A stretch of 64,000 bases of DNA, from positions 4,637,501-4,701,500 of the forward strand of contig CP012809.1 in the NCBI GenBank assembly GCA_001936135.1. Direction: 5' to 3'. Positions 27,391-38,579 of this stretch are shown piece after piece. Each line of letters opens with the position of its first letter. Within the stretch, counting starts at the first letter, position 1. The notes below the pieces were generated by a model. It saw only the letters and a list, made by a program, of their open reading frames with translations, was not told where the DNA came from and did no database searches. This DNA is from Saccharomycopsis fibuligera x Saccharomycopsis cf. fibuligera (Eukaryota > Ascomycota > Saccharomycetes > Ascoideales > Saccharomycopsidaceae). The position numbers and the translations under genes were made by a program.

Positions 27391-30063
27391 TTATTTGAAG
27401 CCAGCGTCAGCAATCCAATGATCTGCATCGACAAATGCATCACTATTGAGGCTACTGGTGGATTCAAGGTGGTGTTGGCGAATTATTGGACCCGGGTCCA
27501 ATGTCAGCAGCACACTTTCCACGCCAGATACTTTTCTAGAAGTTAAATCATGCTCTAATTCTGTTGTTTTGACCTTTTCAGCTTCCCTATCCAACTTCAC
27601 TTCGTCATTTTGCTCTAAATTATCTAATTTTGCTAATTTTTCCGAGATTCCCTTAGGCTCTTCAACAACCGCTTTGTTATCTTTATTCTTCGCTTCCAAT
27701 TCAATTGAAATGGTTTCATCAGCTTTTTCTTCTAGTTCTTCTTCACCTTCATTTGCCACTTTTTCAACGCTAGAATGAGACTTCAGTTCTATTACCTTCT
27801 CAGCTGACTTTAATTCACTTTTCGTAGAATCAGCAACTTCGCCTGCTTTTATTTCAACAGGTATTTTCTTGCTAGCATCAACATGTTTATCATCTTCAGC
27901 ACCAGCGATTTCATCCCCGTTCAAAGATGGCTCTTCAGTAACCAGCACATTGGCACTGCTGCTCATTGCCTCGTCAATTTTTCCCTCTAATTTTTCAGAA
28001 TTAAAAGAAGAGCTTGACTCATTATAAGCCAGCAAATCACTTCCTTTCTTTTTATGTCCTGACTTTGGCGAATCAGTTGGACCTGTAGCAGCAGCATCAC
28101 CAGTGGTTGTATTTGTAGAACTTGCTGAATTATTGTTTGCACCCCAGAAACTATTAATTAAACTGCTTCTGTTACTGAATATACCATTGTTTTTTATACT
28201 CCCGGTTTCGCTTTCTGAATCATTGCCTAGACTGACACTACCGCTATTATTGTTATGTCCACCATTGGTAGTACTGTTATTGTTGTTATTATTATTCGTA
28301 CCAAACGCAGCAAAATTGGTCATTACTGGACTAGATAACCTCGTGCCATAATTACTAAAGTAACCACTGTTTCTATTACTATGTGCCTCATAATGGTTTC
28401 CTTCTATACCATTGATTTGGTTGACGTTGAAAGTGAAGCTATTATTATTGATCAAATTATGGGTTGACTCAATGATACCAATTCTGCTATAAAAGACCTT
28501 TGTTCTTATTCTGACACATTCAATCCAATTCTTTTGACAATTAATTTTAGTATCAAATTTCCAAATTCCAGCCTTGATGCCTCTCAAAAAGGCAAATAAT
28601 TCACATACTGATCTGACTCTATGTAAACAATATGAGCATAATGGATACTGATTAGCAATGTATTCTTGAGTAATAGTCACAGTGTTGCCCGAGTTGTTAT
28701 TACTAATGTATTTGGAAAATGCCAAATTATTTGTAGATTGATCCTTTTTCTTCTTCACAGTTTTAGTACCAATTACTTTAAGAACATATAACCGTGTGTG
28801 GTCTAACGTATCATTGCGAATTTCCCCACAAAGAGAACAAGGATCTTCAAAAGCCACTGGCGGTTCATTTAATGAAGTTTGGTTTCCTACCTTTGGACTA
28901 CCGCTATTACTATTTTTACTACCGCCATTCATTGATAAATCTGACAAACTATTCAAAACAATATCTGTCTTGTATGACTCATTAACTGAAGAAATTGGCT
29001 CAATGCTAACTTTGCCAATAAGCATACTATTAATAAGATTTTTTTTAGTGTAGAATGCAACTCCCGGAGCTTCATCTAATCTCAACGTTGGATCAATATC
29101 GTCATTCATCAATTTTTTGAAAAATTTGTATTCTTTAATTTCCAAGTAGCTCGCCTTGGAATTATTACTAGTATGGCGACCAGATTTGAATTCATGGTAC
29201 AATTGTTCCCCAAACTCAGTAAACATTTGATATGTTTTAATATCATATCTGAGTGCTTGTACGGTTGGAGCATAGATTAAGTTTGAAGTATTGTTATTGT
29301 TATTCAGAGACAATGCGGCCGATGATGTTTTTGGCGTGCTGTTGTGATTTGTGATGGATAGGTTCCCATTGGAAGCATTTCTGGCATGTTGAATTTTGAT
29401 ATCATGTTGTAAATTGTTGTTGTTGTTTTCGATAAGGCTATCACCATTACTTAGTGAATTGTCCGGATAGACAGTAATCTCAATATTATCTGATAGAGGA
29501 CCAGAATGAGGTCTTGACGGCTGTTGTGGCTGCTGTTGCTGCTGTGATGCATTTTGGTAATCAATATCATCTTGATTTTGCAACATGGTTTTCAAATCGG
29601 ATAACTGAGACTTAAGAATATGCACCAAGTTATCTTTTTCACTGATTTCATTTTTCAACGCATCATTGATTTTCTTATAATTGAATGCTTCTTTTCTCGC
29701 CTGAGACACCATATTATTGGCTTCTGAGAATAACTGTGATGATAATTCTTCCGTTTCTTTACGTAAGTTAGCAATTTCAATATCAGAAAATTTCTTTTCA
29801 CTTTCTAAAGATTCGTAATTTGTGGCAAGAACATTATAGTCATTATTCAAGTCTTCGTATTTGGATTTATAAATTTTCAATTCACTGTTGAGAAAAATTT
29901 GTTGATTGAGCTCGGTTTGCGTTTGCTGAAGTGATTGCTTGAGCAGCGATACCAAATTAGCACTGGAATTGGACACCACTCTAGGCAGAACTACTGGCGT
30001 GCTGTGAGAGTTGTCGTTCTGTATGAACTCGGTGGTGGACATACTAGGCAGCAGCAGGTCCAT
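27391..30063 (-). CDS. SEC2: Rab guanine-nucleotide exchange factor Sec2
   Basis: An 890-aa protein. An N-terminal coiled coil at about residues 40-165 includes SEEL-type sequence EELSSQLFSEANNMVSQARKE, the hallmark of the Sec2/Rabin8 GEF domain that activates the Rab Sec4 on secretory vesicles. The middle region has the Sec2 zinc-type segment with C-x2-C pairs (CSLCGE and YPLCSYC) and the IWKFDTKINCQKNWIECVRIR block. The C-terminal third is Asn/Ser-rich, then acidic and lysine-rich with low complexity. In S. cerevisiae Sec2 is 759 aa; the extra length is in low-complexity tracts. The gene is divergent from YJU2 with a 460-bp shared promoter. Confidence 0.9.
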   Translation of the reverse strand: MDLLLPSMSTTEFIQNDNSHSTPVVLPRVVSNSSANLVSLLKQSLQQTQTELNQQIFLNSELKIYKSKYEDLNNDYNVLATNYESLESEKKFSDIEIANLRKETEELSSQLFSEANNMVSQARKEAFNYKKINDALKNEISEKDNLVHILKSQLSDLKTMLQNQDDIDYQNASQQQQQPQQPSRPHSGPLSDNIEITVYPDNSLSNGDSLIENNNNNLQHDIKIQHARNASNGNLSITNHNSTPKTSSAALSLNNNNNTSNLIYAPTVQALRYDIKTYQMFTEFGEQLYHEFKSGRHTSNNSKASYLEIKEYKFFKKLMNDDIDPTLRLDEAPGVAFYTKKNLINSMLIGKVSIEPISSVNESYKTDIVLNSLSDLSMNGGSKNSNSGSPKVGNQTSLNEPPVAFEDPCSLCGEIRNDTLDHTRLYVLKVIGTKTVKKKKDQSTNNLAFSKYISNNNSGNTVTITQEYIANQYPLCSYCLHRVRSVCELFAFLRGIKAGIWKFDTKINCQKNWIECVRIRTKVFYSRIGIIESTHNLINNNSFTFNVNQINGIEGNHYEAHSNRNSGYFSNYGTRLSSPVMTNFAAFGTNNNNNNNSTTNGGHNNNSGSVSLGNDSESETGSIKNNGIFSNRSSLINSFWGANNNSASSTNTTTGDAAATGPTDSPKSGHKKKGSDLLAYNESSSSFNSEKLEGKIDEAMSSSANVLVTEEPSLNGDEIAGAEDDKHVDASKKIPVEIKAGEVADSTKSELKSAEKVIELKSHSSVEKVANEGEEELEEKADETISIELEAKNKDNKAVVEEPKGISEKLAKLDNLEQNDEVKLDREAEKVKTTELEHDLTSRKVSGVESVLLTLDPGPIIRQHHLESTSSLNSDAFVDADHWIADAGFK

Positions 30064-30525
30064 TGCGGTGCTGTGTATATGTTCTATTGAAATATTGATG
30101 GTGGCACTCAGCTCAGCTCAGCTTAGGTTAGCTTTAGCTTTATCCTAGCGTTATGTTCAAATTTAGCTGCTGGTGAGGATTGTGGAATCGTGTCGTGTCG
30201 TGGTCAGAAAAGAGCACACTTTGGCCTTAGCGATAGCGAAGAAAATCCATCGCGCAGGGGCAGCAGCCGCTCCATTTCAAAGGTCTCAAACAATGCGTCA
30301 CGGGGCTTCCGCTGGCAAGGAAGGTGGCGTGCCATTAGCATGTCACGGTGTGTTCCGATCAGCCTCTCCTACAACTATTTTTTTTTTTTTTTTTTTTTTT
30401 TTTCTTTTTTCTATTTATATCAAACTATTTTTATCTCATCGCAGCTCATCGATCACTTGAAGCAGTACTAGTGATCCTAATATCCAAGCGTCAGCACTGA
30501 AATCAAAACCAATACCAGCAACACA
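30064..30525. promoter_or_regulatory. Divergent promoter SEC2 / YJU2 with a 26-nt poly-T tract
   Basis: The 462-bp interval separates two start codons. It contains a T26 run at 30378-30403 and a repeated AGCTCAGCTCAGCTTAGGTTAGCTTAG-like stretch near 30108-30140 (short tandem AGCT units). Long poly(dA:dT) tracts exclude nucleosomes in yeast, so this is probably a shared bidirectional promoter. Short frames on the plus strand here are not credible genes. Confidence 0.55.
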
Positions 30526-31407
30526 ATGTCCGAGAGAAAAAGTATAAACAAGTACCGTGGCAACGACTTTTATGAGCAGGATTTCGACAAACTCAAGAAA
30601 AAGCTCAAAAAGAGACAAAAGAATAATAGTGCCAGCAATGGCAAGCCCACCAATGTGCAAGATGTTAGATTAATGGCCCCATTTTCATTAAAGTGCCTAA
30701 ACTGTAACGAATACATTGCCAAAAGCCGGAAATTCAATGCCAAAAAGGAAACTACCAATGAAACCTACTTAGGAATCAAAATATATCGCTTCACTATCCG
30801 GTGTCCGCGCTGTGCTAGCTCCATTACTTATAGAACTGATCCTAAGACTGCTGACTATATCACTGAATCTGGCGCGGTGAGGAATTACATCAGTACGCAA
30901 AACAATGCGGCTCAACAGTTTCAAAATGAATCTTTGGAAGAAACGCTAGAAAGATTAGAGAAGGAAGAGCAAGAAGCAAAGGAGAAAGAGGAACGCAAAA
31001 GGAAGAATAAACTTAGTAATGGCGGCGGCGGTGGTGGCACCGGTGGTGATGATGACATTAATGATGAGGCCACAGTGATGGAGAAGCTTGAAAAAAAATT
31101 GTTAGAAAATCAACGAGAAAATGAAATGAATGAAGAAATTGAAAATTTGTTGAGTAAAAATGCTAAAACACAAAATATCTCATTGCCGAATATAAGCAAA
31201 ACCGAGGATCAAGAGCTTGAAGAGTTGGCCAAATCTGCATTTCGAAAAAATGGCAATAATGGTAATGGCACAAGTAATAGAGGAGATGGAAATGGTACGA
31301 ATAGAGGGGTAAATTCCGGTGCTGCTGCTAAGGTGCAGCTAGTTAACGCTAGGGCTCCAAGTAAAGTGACGAAGATTAGTAAAAAGAAGAAGAGAATTGT
31401 GATATGA
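30526..31407 (+). CDS. YJU2: Splicing factor Yju2 (Cwc16)
   Basis: A 293-aa protein whose N-terminal half matches Yju2, the step-one spliceosomal factor that docks the branch helix after Prp2 action. The start MSERKSINKY is the conserved N-terminus. The zinc-binding part contains CLNCNEYIAKSRKFNAKKE and CPRCASSITYRTDPKTADY, with two CxxC pairs. ESGAVRNY ends the core. The C-terminal half is a Glu/Lys-rich helix followed by Gly/Asn-rich low complexity and a basic tail ending KKKKRIVI. S. cerevisiae Yju2 is 278 aa. No intron is seen. Confidence 0.93.
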   Translation: MSERKSINKYRGNDFYEQDFDKLKKKLKKRQKNNSASNGKPTNVQDVRLMAPFSLKCLNCNEYIAKSRKFNAKKETTNETYLGIKIYRFTIRCPRCASSITYRTDPKTADYITESGAVRNYISTQNNAAQQFQNESLEETLERLEKEEQEAKEKEERKRKNKLSNGGGGGGTGGDDDINDEATVMEKLEKKLLENQRENEMNEEIENLLSKNAKTQNISLPNISKTEDQELEELAKSAFRKNGNNGNGTSNRGDGNGTNRGVNSGAAAKVQLVNARAPSKVTKISKKKKRIVI

Positions 31408-31505
31408 CGGTGCGTTTGAATACCCCATTGTATAATACTAGTATCTCAAATAGAATAGAGTAACAATAGCTCAATGAATACGTTTTTTTTTCTTTCTTTT
31501 TTTCT

Positions 31506-31540
<35 letters not shown>

Positions 31541-32205
31541 ACTCCTACAACTTAACTGCTTTTAAAGGATAAAAATGTAAAATAGTTCCTATTTATAAAA
31601 TAATTCTGTCTACTTCAAAAAAAAAACAAACAAACGAAGAAAAGGTTTTCAATGCTAAAAGTTTATATCTAATACTAGTAAAAGCAATAACAACAACAAG
31701 AAATAGCAAAAAAAGAGAGAAAAAAATTTGAAAAATTTGAAAAAAAAAAAAAAAAAAAAGAATTTAAAGAAACAAAAAGATGTAAAACTTAAAAAACAAG
31801 CAAATTAGTAAAGTAACGGAAGAAAATAAACTTCAAAGTAAGCATAATAGCAAATCAATAACATAAGGAAAAATCAACCATGACCAAAAAATAATGAGCA
31901 GTATTTGCCAAAAGCTAATAGCTAATCTCAAATAAAGGGAATAGGAATAAACCAAACAGTACTTGTAGGTATTCGAACTCCAGACCAAAAAAATAACAAG
32001 AGGGAGAAGAAAAAAGGAAGAGGAAAAAGAAAAGAACCCAAAGAAAAAAATTTTTTTAAAAAAAAAAGAAAATGTATACCAATACAAAATGCAGTTAATT
32101 GAGTAATAACAAACAACGAGAAAAAAAAAAAATTAATATTTCAAACAGATTGTAAGCCCGTCAAACAAAAAGTAAACAACTAGTACGTTGCAGTAAACAC
32201 CACAA
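31408..32205. other. Convergent intergenic YJU2 / NIK1, homopolymer-rich
   Basis: About 800 bp, extremely A/T-rich. It includes T31 at 31507-31537 and an A-rich run near 31741-31759. Minus-strand frames near 31833-32116 are products of A-rich DNA. No gene is seen. Confidence 0.5.
31507..31537. repeat. Poly-T tract (T31) downstream of YJU2
   Basis: A run of 31 T on the plus strand about 100 bp after the YJU2 stop. It is probably in or near the 3' UTR or terminator. Confidence 0.8.
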
Positions 32206-35200
32206 TCATGGATCATCGTTCGTAACTTCTTCAATTTTTTTTTCAATTGCTTCTTCACTTTCTCTAACACATTTTCTTCTTTCTTCTTCTTCTTCAGCTA
32301 ACCTTTTTTCTTTTTCTTCTTCTTCCCTTCTCTTTTTTTCTTCTTGAGCTCTCTTTTCTGAAGTAAATGGCTCAACCCCGGCAGATGCTAAAATTTCAGC
32401 TGCGACTTTTTTTTTCTCTTGTTTTTCCTTTTCTTTGATCAATTCCATTTCTCTCATTTTCATTGCTTCTCTGCGCTTTTGCTTTTCTCTTTCAATTCTT
32501 TCTTGTGCTCTATTAAAAGAAGCAATGTAACTTTCGTTCAACGAATTGGTATTGTCAGGCAATGGCAATGCAGATGGTCGCTGTGCTAATGATTGTTGGA
32601 ATGCAGATTTGCCCAATTTGCGAGCAGTAACGAGTTCCGAGACCTTTGGCATACTGCCTCGAGATAATTCAATATCAGTGGCGCTTGCAATCACCCCACC
32701 ATTGCCACTAGGACCCAAAGAGATATTCTTAGGATCATCAGATTCAAGACGATCAGTGGCAGATGCAGTGGAATATTGTTGATTCAAAATATGATGACGA
32801 AGGTTTTGAGTGAATGTAGAATTGTTACCAGAACGTGCCAACTTGCGCAATTGTTGCATGTTGTGCACACATCTGTTGATGGTTTGAATCAATAAGTTGG
32901 CATTCAATGGTTTGGATAAGTATTCGTCCATTTGTGCTTGTAAGCATTTTTCACGATCACCCAACATCGCGTGAGCAGTAAGGGCAATAATTGGCAATCT
33001 GTGTCTGAATGTTTTCTTTTCCCATTCTCTAATCTTGGCAGTAGCCTCGAAACCAGAAGCAACCGGCATTTGTACGTCCATCAAAATAACATCATATTCA
33101 TCATGAGTAACTGCTTCATAAGCTTGCAAACCATTTTCAACAACTGTAACATTATGGCCATTCTTTTTCAAGATTCTAGTTGCAAGTTTCTGGTTAACAA
33201 CGTTATCTTCGGCCAACAACACTTTGTAAGATAATGTACCATCAGCATTTGGAGGATTGCTACGAGATTCAAGAGCTGGTTTTAAAATACTGGCCAAATC
33301 ACTTGCTGAGCACGGAGTATTACCATAAGCACTGATACCCAAGTCCAAACAAACTCTCATATTGACAGAGAGGTTTGGATTCAAAAGTACAATTGGAATG
33401 TATTTAACATCAGATAATAATCTCAACTGTTCAGCGGCTTCCATAGAGTCAATCATTATGATATCGTGTCTGAATGGATTGGATTTCTTTACCTCTTCGA
33501 TATTTCTGGCCAAAGTGGTCTTGAACGTCAAATCTTTTATTGCCTTAACAATATTTTCAACCTCCTCATCACTATGATAGAAACAAATCAAGAGAATGTT
33601 TGGAGCATTAAATGGCAACAAACTTTCAATTTGACGATCAAGATGCACAGTAGCTGGCTTGACTGCAATAGTAAAGTAAAATTGTGACCCTTGGTTATAT
33701 TCTGAAGTGACCCAAATTCTACCACCCATCAAATCAATCAATTGTTTAGAAATAGATAAACCTAAACCAGTACCGCCAAATTTTCTAGTAGTTGAACCAT
33801 CAGCTTGACAGAAGGTATCAAAAATCAAGCCAAGTTTATCTTTTTCAATACCAATACCAGTATCAGCAACACAAAACTCCAAAAAGAATCTTCCATCTTT
33901 GCTATTGAGCGGCACTTGTTTACGCACCAATAAGGAGACTCTGCCTTGACTAGTGAATTTTATGGCATTGCCAACCAAGTTCAAAATGACCTGTCTTAGT
34001 CTGAATGAATCACCAATCAAATTATCCGGGAAAGTATTGTCACAGTGATAAACAAGATCTAGTTGACGTTCAATTGCTTTAACTGCCATAGTTTTCAAGG
34101 CACCGAATACTGTACCTCTCAAACTGAAATCAATTTGTTCCACAGTCATTCTGTTAGCTTCAATCTTGGAAATATCCAAAATATCATCAATAATTGTCAA
34201 CAATGAGTTAGCCAAGTTATAAACAATAGACAACATTTCGCGTTGATATTGAGTGAGCTGAGTGTCCAAAGTTAATTGGGTCATACCAATAATACCATTC
34301 ATTGGGGTACGAATTTCATGGGACATATTAGCCAAGAATTCAGATTTGGATCTGTTGGCCAATTCAGCAGCTTCTCTGGCAGCGGTGTTTCTTTGAATGG
34401 ATTCTCTTAAATTCAAAACCATTTGATTGATTTTAGTTTTCAAGGCATCCATTTCACCACTGGCTTCAACGGTGATAAATCTAGTGAAATCACCATCAGT
34501 AGCAGCAGCAGTAATTTGGGCAAACGCTCTCACTTGAGTTGTTAAATTAGCAGCCATAGTATTGACGTTCGTGGTAATTTCTTTCCATAATCCATCAACA
34601 TCACTGACTTGAGCTTGTACGCCCAATTTACCATCGATACCGACATCTTTAGCGACTCTCGTCACTTCAGAAGCAAAAACCTGCAAAGAGTCCACCATCT
34701 TGTTGATGGTGTTTTTCAACTCCAAGATTTCTCCTTCAGCTTGCACTTCAATCTTTTGGGACAAATCACCATGAGCGACTGCGGTGGTCACCGTAGCAAT
34801 GGATCTCACTTGATTAGTCAAATTAGCGGCCATAATGTTGACATTGGTAGTGACAGCTTTCCAAGCGCCTTCAACATCCTGGACATTAGCTTGACCGCCC
34901 AATATACCTTTGGTGCCGACTTCAGTGGCAAGAGTAGTGACTTCTAACGCGAAATTCTGTAATCGGTCCACCATTTGATTGATGGTCATTTTCAACTGCA
35001 AGATTTCACCTTTACAACTAGCCGTCACTTTTTTGGACAAATCACCATTAGCAACAGCGGTAGTGACGTTAGCAATATTTCGGACTTGGTCGGTTAAATT
35101 AGTAGCCATGGCGTTGACATTATCAGTTAGTTCTTTCCAAATACCTTCGACCCCCTTAATTCGAGCTTGACCACCAAGCATACCTTCGACACCAGTATCT

Positions 35201-36282
35201 CTAGCGACCTTGGTGACCTCAATAGCAAACGTTCGTAATTGGTCCACCATAGTGTTTATGGTATTTTGAAACTGCAAAATTTCCCCTTGAGCATGTACAT
35301 TGATCTTTCTTGACAAGTCACCTTTAGCAACAGCACTGGTAACATCAGCAATTTCACGGACCTGGTTAGTCAAATTAAGAGCCATAATATTCACGTTATC
35401 GGTTAAAGATCTCCATATACCCACGGTGCCGTCATTTTTAGCTTGTCCACCAAGGACACCATTGGCGACCTCGTTAGCAACCTTGGTGACTTCTACTGCA
35501 AAAGTATTCAACTGTTTCATCATAGTATTGATGGTGGTTTTCACTTTGAGAATTTCAGGGTCGGATTCGACATCGTGCACTTGAACTTTCTTGGACAAGT
35601 CACCCATGGCGACAGAGATAACCACAGTACCTATTTCAGATAACGCTTGCTTGAAAGCTTTGTTTGCTTGCTTGGAGCGTTTCAACTCATCGTATAACTG
35701 TATAATTTTGATCTTGAGCAAGTTTGTGTCGTTGACATTGTCGAGATCCCTTATTGGGTCCTTGTCGATAATCATGTCGACGCTCTTGGCAACGAGCTGA
35801 TCGGTGACGACGTCGACACCGGGAGGAGGGAAAGTGCTAATGTCAGGAACTTCTTTGATATTGTCGTAGTTGTTGTTGCTGCTACTATTGTCAGACGCAT
35901 CGGTAGTATTACTGCTATTATTTTTGCCATTAGTCGGGCTGTTGTTGTTGTTGTTGTCGGGGAAGCTATTCTTGGAGTTACTATTGTATCTGTAGTGGTA
36001 GCCTTTGTAGGTGTTCAAATCGATTTGTTTTTTCATCTTCAAATTTTCTTGAGCGAGCCTGGAAATTTCTTTTTTCTTGATATTTAAGTCATTATTGACG
36101 ATGACGAGCTCTTCTTTGCGTTTTGACAAGTCGCGCTTGAGAGAGCTGTTATCGATTCTTAGGGCCTCGAAGTCTCTGGTGAGGGCGTTGACATAGTTGA
36201 GCAAGTCGATTCGGAAAAAGTCGCTGCTCTCCTTGAGCTCGGAGAACTTGAGCGGGTCTTGCAAGATAGGCAAGAAGTCCAT
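32206..36282 (-). CDS. NIK1: Group III hybrid histidine kinase, Nik1/Cos1 type
   Basis: A 1358-aa cytosolic osmosensing kinase feeding the Ypd1-Ssk1-HOG phosphorelay. Residues 40-95 are a coiled coil, then Asn/Ser-rich sequence. Residues 205-640 hold the HAMP-repeat array, recognisable by recurring LTxNVNxMAxNLTxQVRxIAxVTxAVAxGDLS units. The histidine kinase domain has His655 ([10 protein letters not shown]), an N box near 772, DTGIGI (807-812) and GGTGLGL (836-842). A degenerate receiver-like region spans about 893-1005. The true receiver (1018-1135) has phospho-acceptor Asp1069. C. albicans Nik1, about 1081 aa as I recall, lacks most of the N-terminal 180 residues and has no C-terminal Arg/Glu/Lys-rich helix like the one at about 1255-1350. 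In filamentous fungi and Candida this class is the target of phenylpyrrole and dicarboximide fungicides. A G29 tract lies 18 bp before the ATG. Confidence 0.95.
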   Translation of the reverse strand: MDFLPILQDPLKFSELKESSDFFRIDLLNYVNALTRDFEALRIDNSSLKRDLSKRKEELVIVNNDLNIKKKEISRLAQENLKMKKQIDLNTYKGYHYRYNSNSKNSFPDNNNNNSPTNGKNNSSNTTDASDNSSSNNNYDNIKEVPDISTFPPPGVDVVTDQLVAKSVDMIIDKDPIRDLDNVNDTNLLKIKIIQLYDELKRSKQANKAFKQALSEIGTVVISVAMGDLSKKVQVHDVESDPEILKVKTTINTMMKQLNTFAVEVTKVANEVANGVLGGQAKNDGTVGIWRSLTDNVNIMALNLTNQVREIADVTSAVAKGDLSRKINVHAQGEILQFQNTINTMVDQLRTFAIEVTKVARDTGVEGMLGGQARIKGVEGIWKELTDNVNAMATNLTDQVRNIANVTTAVANGDLSKKVTASCKGEILQLKMTINQMVDRLQNFALEVTTLATEVGTKGILGGQANVQDVEGAWKAVTTNVNIMAANLTNQVRSIATVTTAVAHGDLSQKIEVQAEGEILELKNTINKMVDSLQVFASEVTRVAKDVGIDGKLGVQAQVSDVDGLWKEITTNVNTMAANLTTQVRAFAQITAAATDGDFTRFITVEASGEMDALKTKINQMVLNLRESIQRNTAAREAAELANRSKSEFLANMSHEIRTPMNGIIGMTQLTLDTQLTQYQREMLSIVYNLANSLLTIIDDILDISKIEANRMTVEQIDFSLRGTVFGALKTMAVKAIERQLDLVYHCDNTFPDNLIGDSFRLRQVILNLVGNAIKFTSQGRVSLLVRKQVPLNSKDGRFFLEFCVADTGIGIEKDKLGLIFDTFCQADGSTTRKFGGTGLGLSISKQLIDLMGGRIWVTSEYNQGSQFYFTIAVKPATVHLDRQIESLLPFNAPNILLICFYHSDEEVENIVKAIKDLTFKTTLARNIEEVKKSNPFRHDIIMIDSMEAAEQLRLLSDVKYIPIVLLNPNLSVNMRVCLDLGISAYGNTPCSASDLASILKPALESRSNPPNADGTLSYKVLLAEDNVVNQKLATRILKKNGHNVTVVENGLQAYEAVTHDEYDVILMDVQMPVASGFEATAKIREWEKKTFRHRLPIIALTAHAMLGDREKCLQAQMDEYLSKPLNANLLIQTINRCVHNMQQLRKLARSGNNSTFTQNLRHHILNQQYSTASATDRLESDDPKNISLGPSGNGGVIASATDIELSRGSMPKVSELVTARKLGKSAFQQSLAQRPSALPLPDNTNSLNESYIASFNRAQERIEREKQKRREAMKMREMELIKEKEKQEKKKVAAEILASAGVEPFTSEKRAQEEKKRREEEEKEKRLAEEEEERRKCVRESEEAIEKKIEEVTNDDP

Positions 36283-36296
36283 GGTGATGTTTAGGG

Positions 36297-36300
<4 letters not shown>

Positions 36301-36329
<29 letters not shown>
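36301..36329. repeat. Homopolymer G29 tract in the NIK1 leader
   Basis: 29 consecutive G on the plus strand, 18 bp upstream of the NIK1 ATG, so the NIK1 leader would contain C29. A further GGGGG precedes it. G runs this long are rare in an AT-rich genome and can form quadruplexes on the plus strand. Length may be misassembled. Confidence 0.85.
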
Positions 36330-36330
<1 letters not shown>

Positions 36331-36666
36331 ATATGATTCCCTAGAGATGGAGTGTTGGAGTGGTGGAGTGGCGGAGTGGCGAGACGGTGAGTGACTGAGT
36401 AGTAGATGAGGATCTATTGTGTTTACTTAAGCGCCTTGGACGAGGAGTAAAGCAAGCGAGTAATGAATAGGTTGTAAAAACACAGACAAAGCAGGAGCCA
36501 GAAGCGGCAAAGAAGGTAGTGCGAGATGTGAGTGTTGTTTGTGTGATAGAAGCAACACAGAGTAAGGGTTCTCCTTGAAGGTGTGTTGGGGGGAGAGAGA
36601 GTAACGAGGGCGGCCAGAGTCTTGGTGTTGTATCTTCTGAGTGGCTGTTGGTCTTTGCATTTAAAT

Positions 36667-36711
36667 ATTTTATTTTATTTTATTTTATTTTATTTTATTT
36701 TGTTTTGTTTT
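36667..36711. repeat. (ATTTT)9 microsatellite upstream of NIK1
   Basis: About nine tandem ATTTT units, then two degenerate TGTTT-type units, roughly 385 bp upstream of the NIK1 start. Confidence 0.8.
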
Positions 36712-38579
36712 ATTTGCAAGTGTTCAGCTGAGAGAAGTGTGCTCGAGTAACAACGCAGTCCGGTTACGTAACCCACGCTGCATGGTCTGACTAAGCGTCT
36801 TCCTCCTTAGCTAACAGCTTGTCTCACTGCAACCGGCACTCGTATGTATATATATATATTATGTATATATTGTGTATATATCATGTATATATCATGTATG
36901 GACTATGTGTATATTATGTGTGAGTGTGAGTGTGTGGAGTATTCTCGGGGCTCGTCTTCGGATCTATAGATCTACTCACTGCTTGTCGTAGCGTATGTCT
37001 TTCCCTGTCTTGCCTTCTTCATGTAGACACCCATCCCAGAAGTTATATGGTACACCACACCCCCAACTAGCAAACACAAGATAACCCTAATCTTGCTTGC
37101 CGACACGTTCTGTTTCTCGCACGGTAAATCCCAAAGACACTGCTGCTGTCTTCCAGCATGCCAGAGTAGTAATAGTGACAATTAGCAAAAAGGCAATGGG
37201 AAAGCGATTCTTTTTGTCCAGGAAATTAGTGGATACACACATCCACTAGCCGAGAGGCTAGCCCAGATCTCTCGATCTCACCAACCAAACTCTAACCTTG
37301 CGGCACGCCACTCGCCACTCGCCACACTTGCCACACTGGCCCACCATAAGCTCTCCATCAGCGTGTGTATGTCACAAATGCTATCATGATTATTATGTTG
37401 ATGATCATTATTATGGCGATCCGAACATCTGCTTTTGTGAGCCGCTGTCTCATGTTGCTTGGTATACTGTGTCGCTCTTGCTTTCCCGCCCCCTCCCTCA
37501 TGGGGACCCACTCCACTCAGCCAGATCAGCACTCAGCCGTGGTTCTGGCTCAGGAACACTACCTTGTGCTACACTGTAAAAAAAAAAAAACGCGTTTTCA
37601 GGCATCACGATTCTTCGGTGTTCCAAGACGTGTGTTAAACATCAACCAAATTACGATCTGGGCATGGCCTACACACTTGCGCAGCCCAAAATACAAATTG
37701 ACACAATACTTCACAACTGTAGTAGATTTTGGTAGTGTTTGCGTAAAACAAAACAAAACAAAACAAAACATGTGTGCCTGGTCCCTACGGCGTTTTGCCT
37801 AGCAAGACGATTAATTGCCTGATTGATTAACTGATTGATTATATTAGTATGCCAGGGACACTGCCTATTGTTCAGTTGTCCAGCCACACATTCATTCATT
37901 CATTCATTAATTCTTGCTTTATAAATTAGCCGCGCCTCGCTGGGATACTCTGATCACTCTCCGCGCTGAACGATCTGGGCCGGCTGTAAGGCTATAACAC
38001 TTTATTATCAATAATCAGGATCGTATTTACGATGCGCTATTTGCACCGTTTTATAAATGCCTGCTGCGTGATTTTTACTTGCACCAAGCTGTTGATGGAG
38101 TACCGTGCTGCACAAGAACAAAGAGCTTTCTACAATGAAAACGACTGCAAAAACAACAAACAAAAAAACTACAAGACGAAGTGAGCAAAAAAAAATATGT
38201 ATATTATACATAAAAGCAAAAATTTATGACGCTTATTAGCCAAAGAATTGAAGGTCATTATGCAAAATAAATAATAGGGAGCATATAGTAGGTAATGTAG
38301 TATAATGTCATGAGAAAAAAAAAAAAATCTAAATGATTATGATTGCTGAATCGTGAATGCAAACGACGAGGATAGAATTGAAGCTAAAGAATGTAAAAAT
38401 GTGTAGGAGAAATTGAAATAGTTATAATTTTTGGTACTGTATTTGATTTGAGAAGATGATATTAGGATATAGAGCATGGAAAAAAATTAGCAATTTTTTT
38501 TTCTTTCTTTCTTTATTTTTTTCTGTTGATTATGGACAATGCTTGATAGCTGACAAAGTTCAGAGCACCAAACGAAACC

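Larger units (their letters stand above)
36283..38579. other. NIK1 upstream region and 3' flank of the aspartyl protease gene
   Basis: 2.3 kb with no convincing gene. It contains the G29 tract, an (ATTTT)n microsatellite at 36667-36711, TATATG-type repeats at 36845-36900, an AAAAC pentamer run at 37747-37769 and ATTC tetramers near 37889-37908. Between 36960 and 37560 it is less AT-rich and contains several unrelated frames on both strands (for example 37278-37532 minus, 37365-37802 plus), but none has family-like sequence. It probably acts mainly as a long NIK1 promoter. Confidence 0.5.

Noticed and set aside
37278-37802. Overlapping ORFs on both strands in the NIK1 upstream region
   Set aside because: Frames overlap on opposite strands, have no family-like sequence and lie in mixed-composition promoter DNA.
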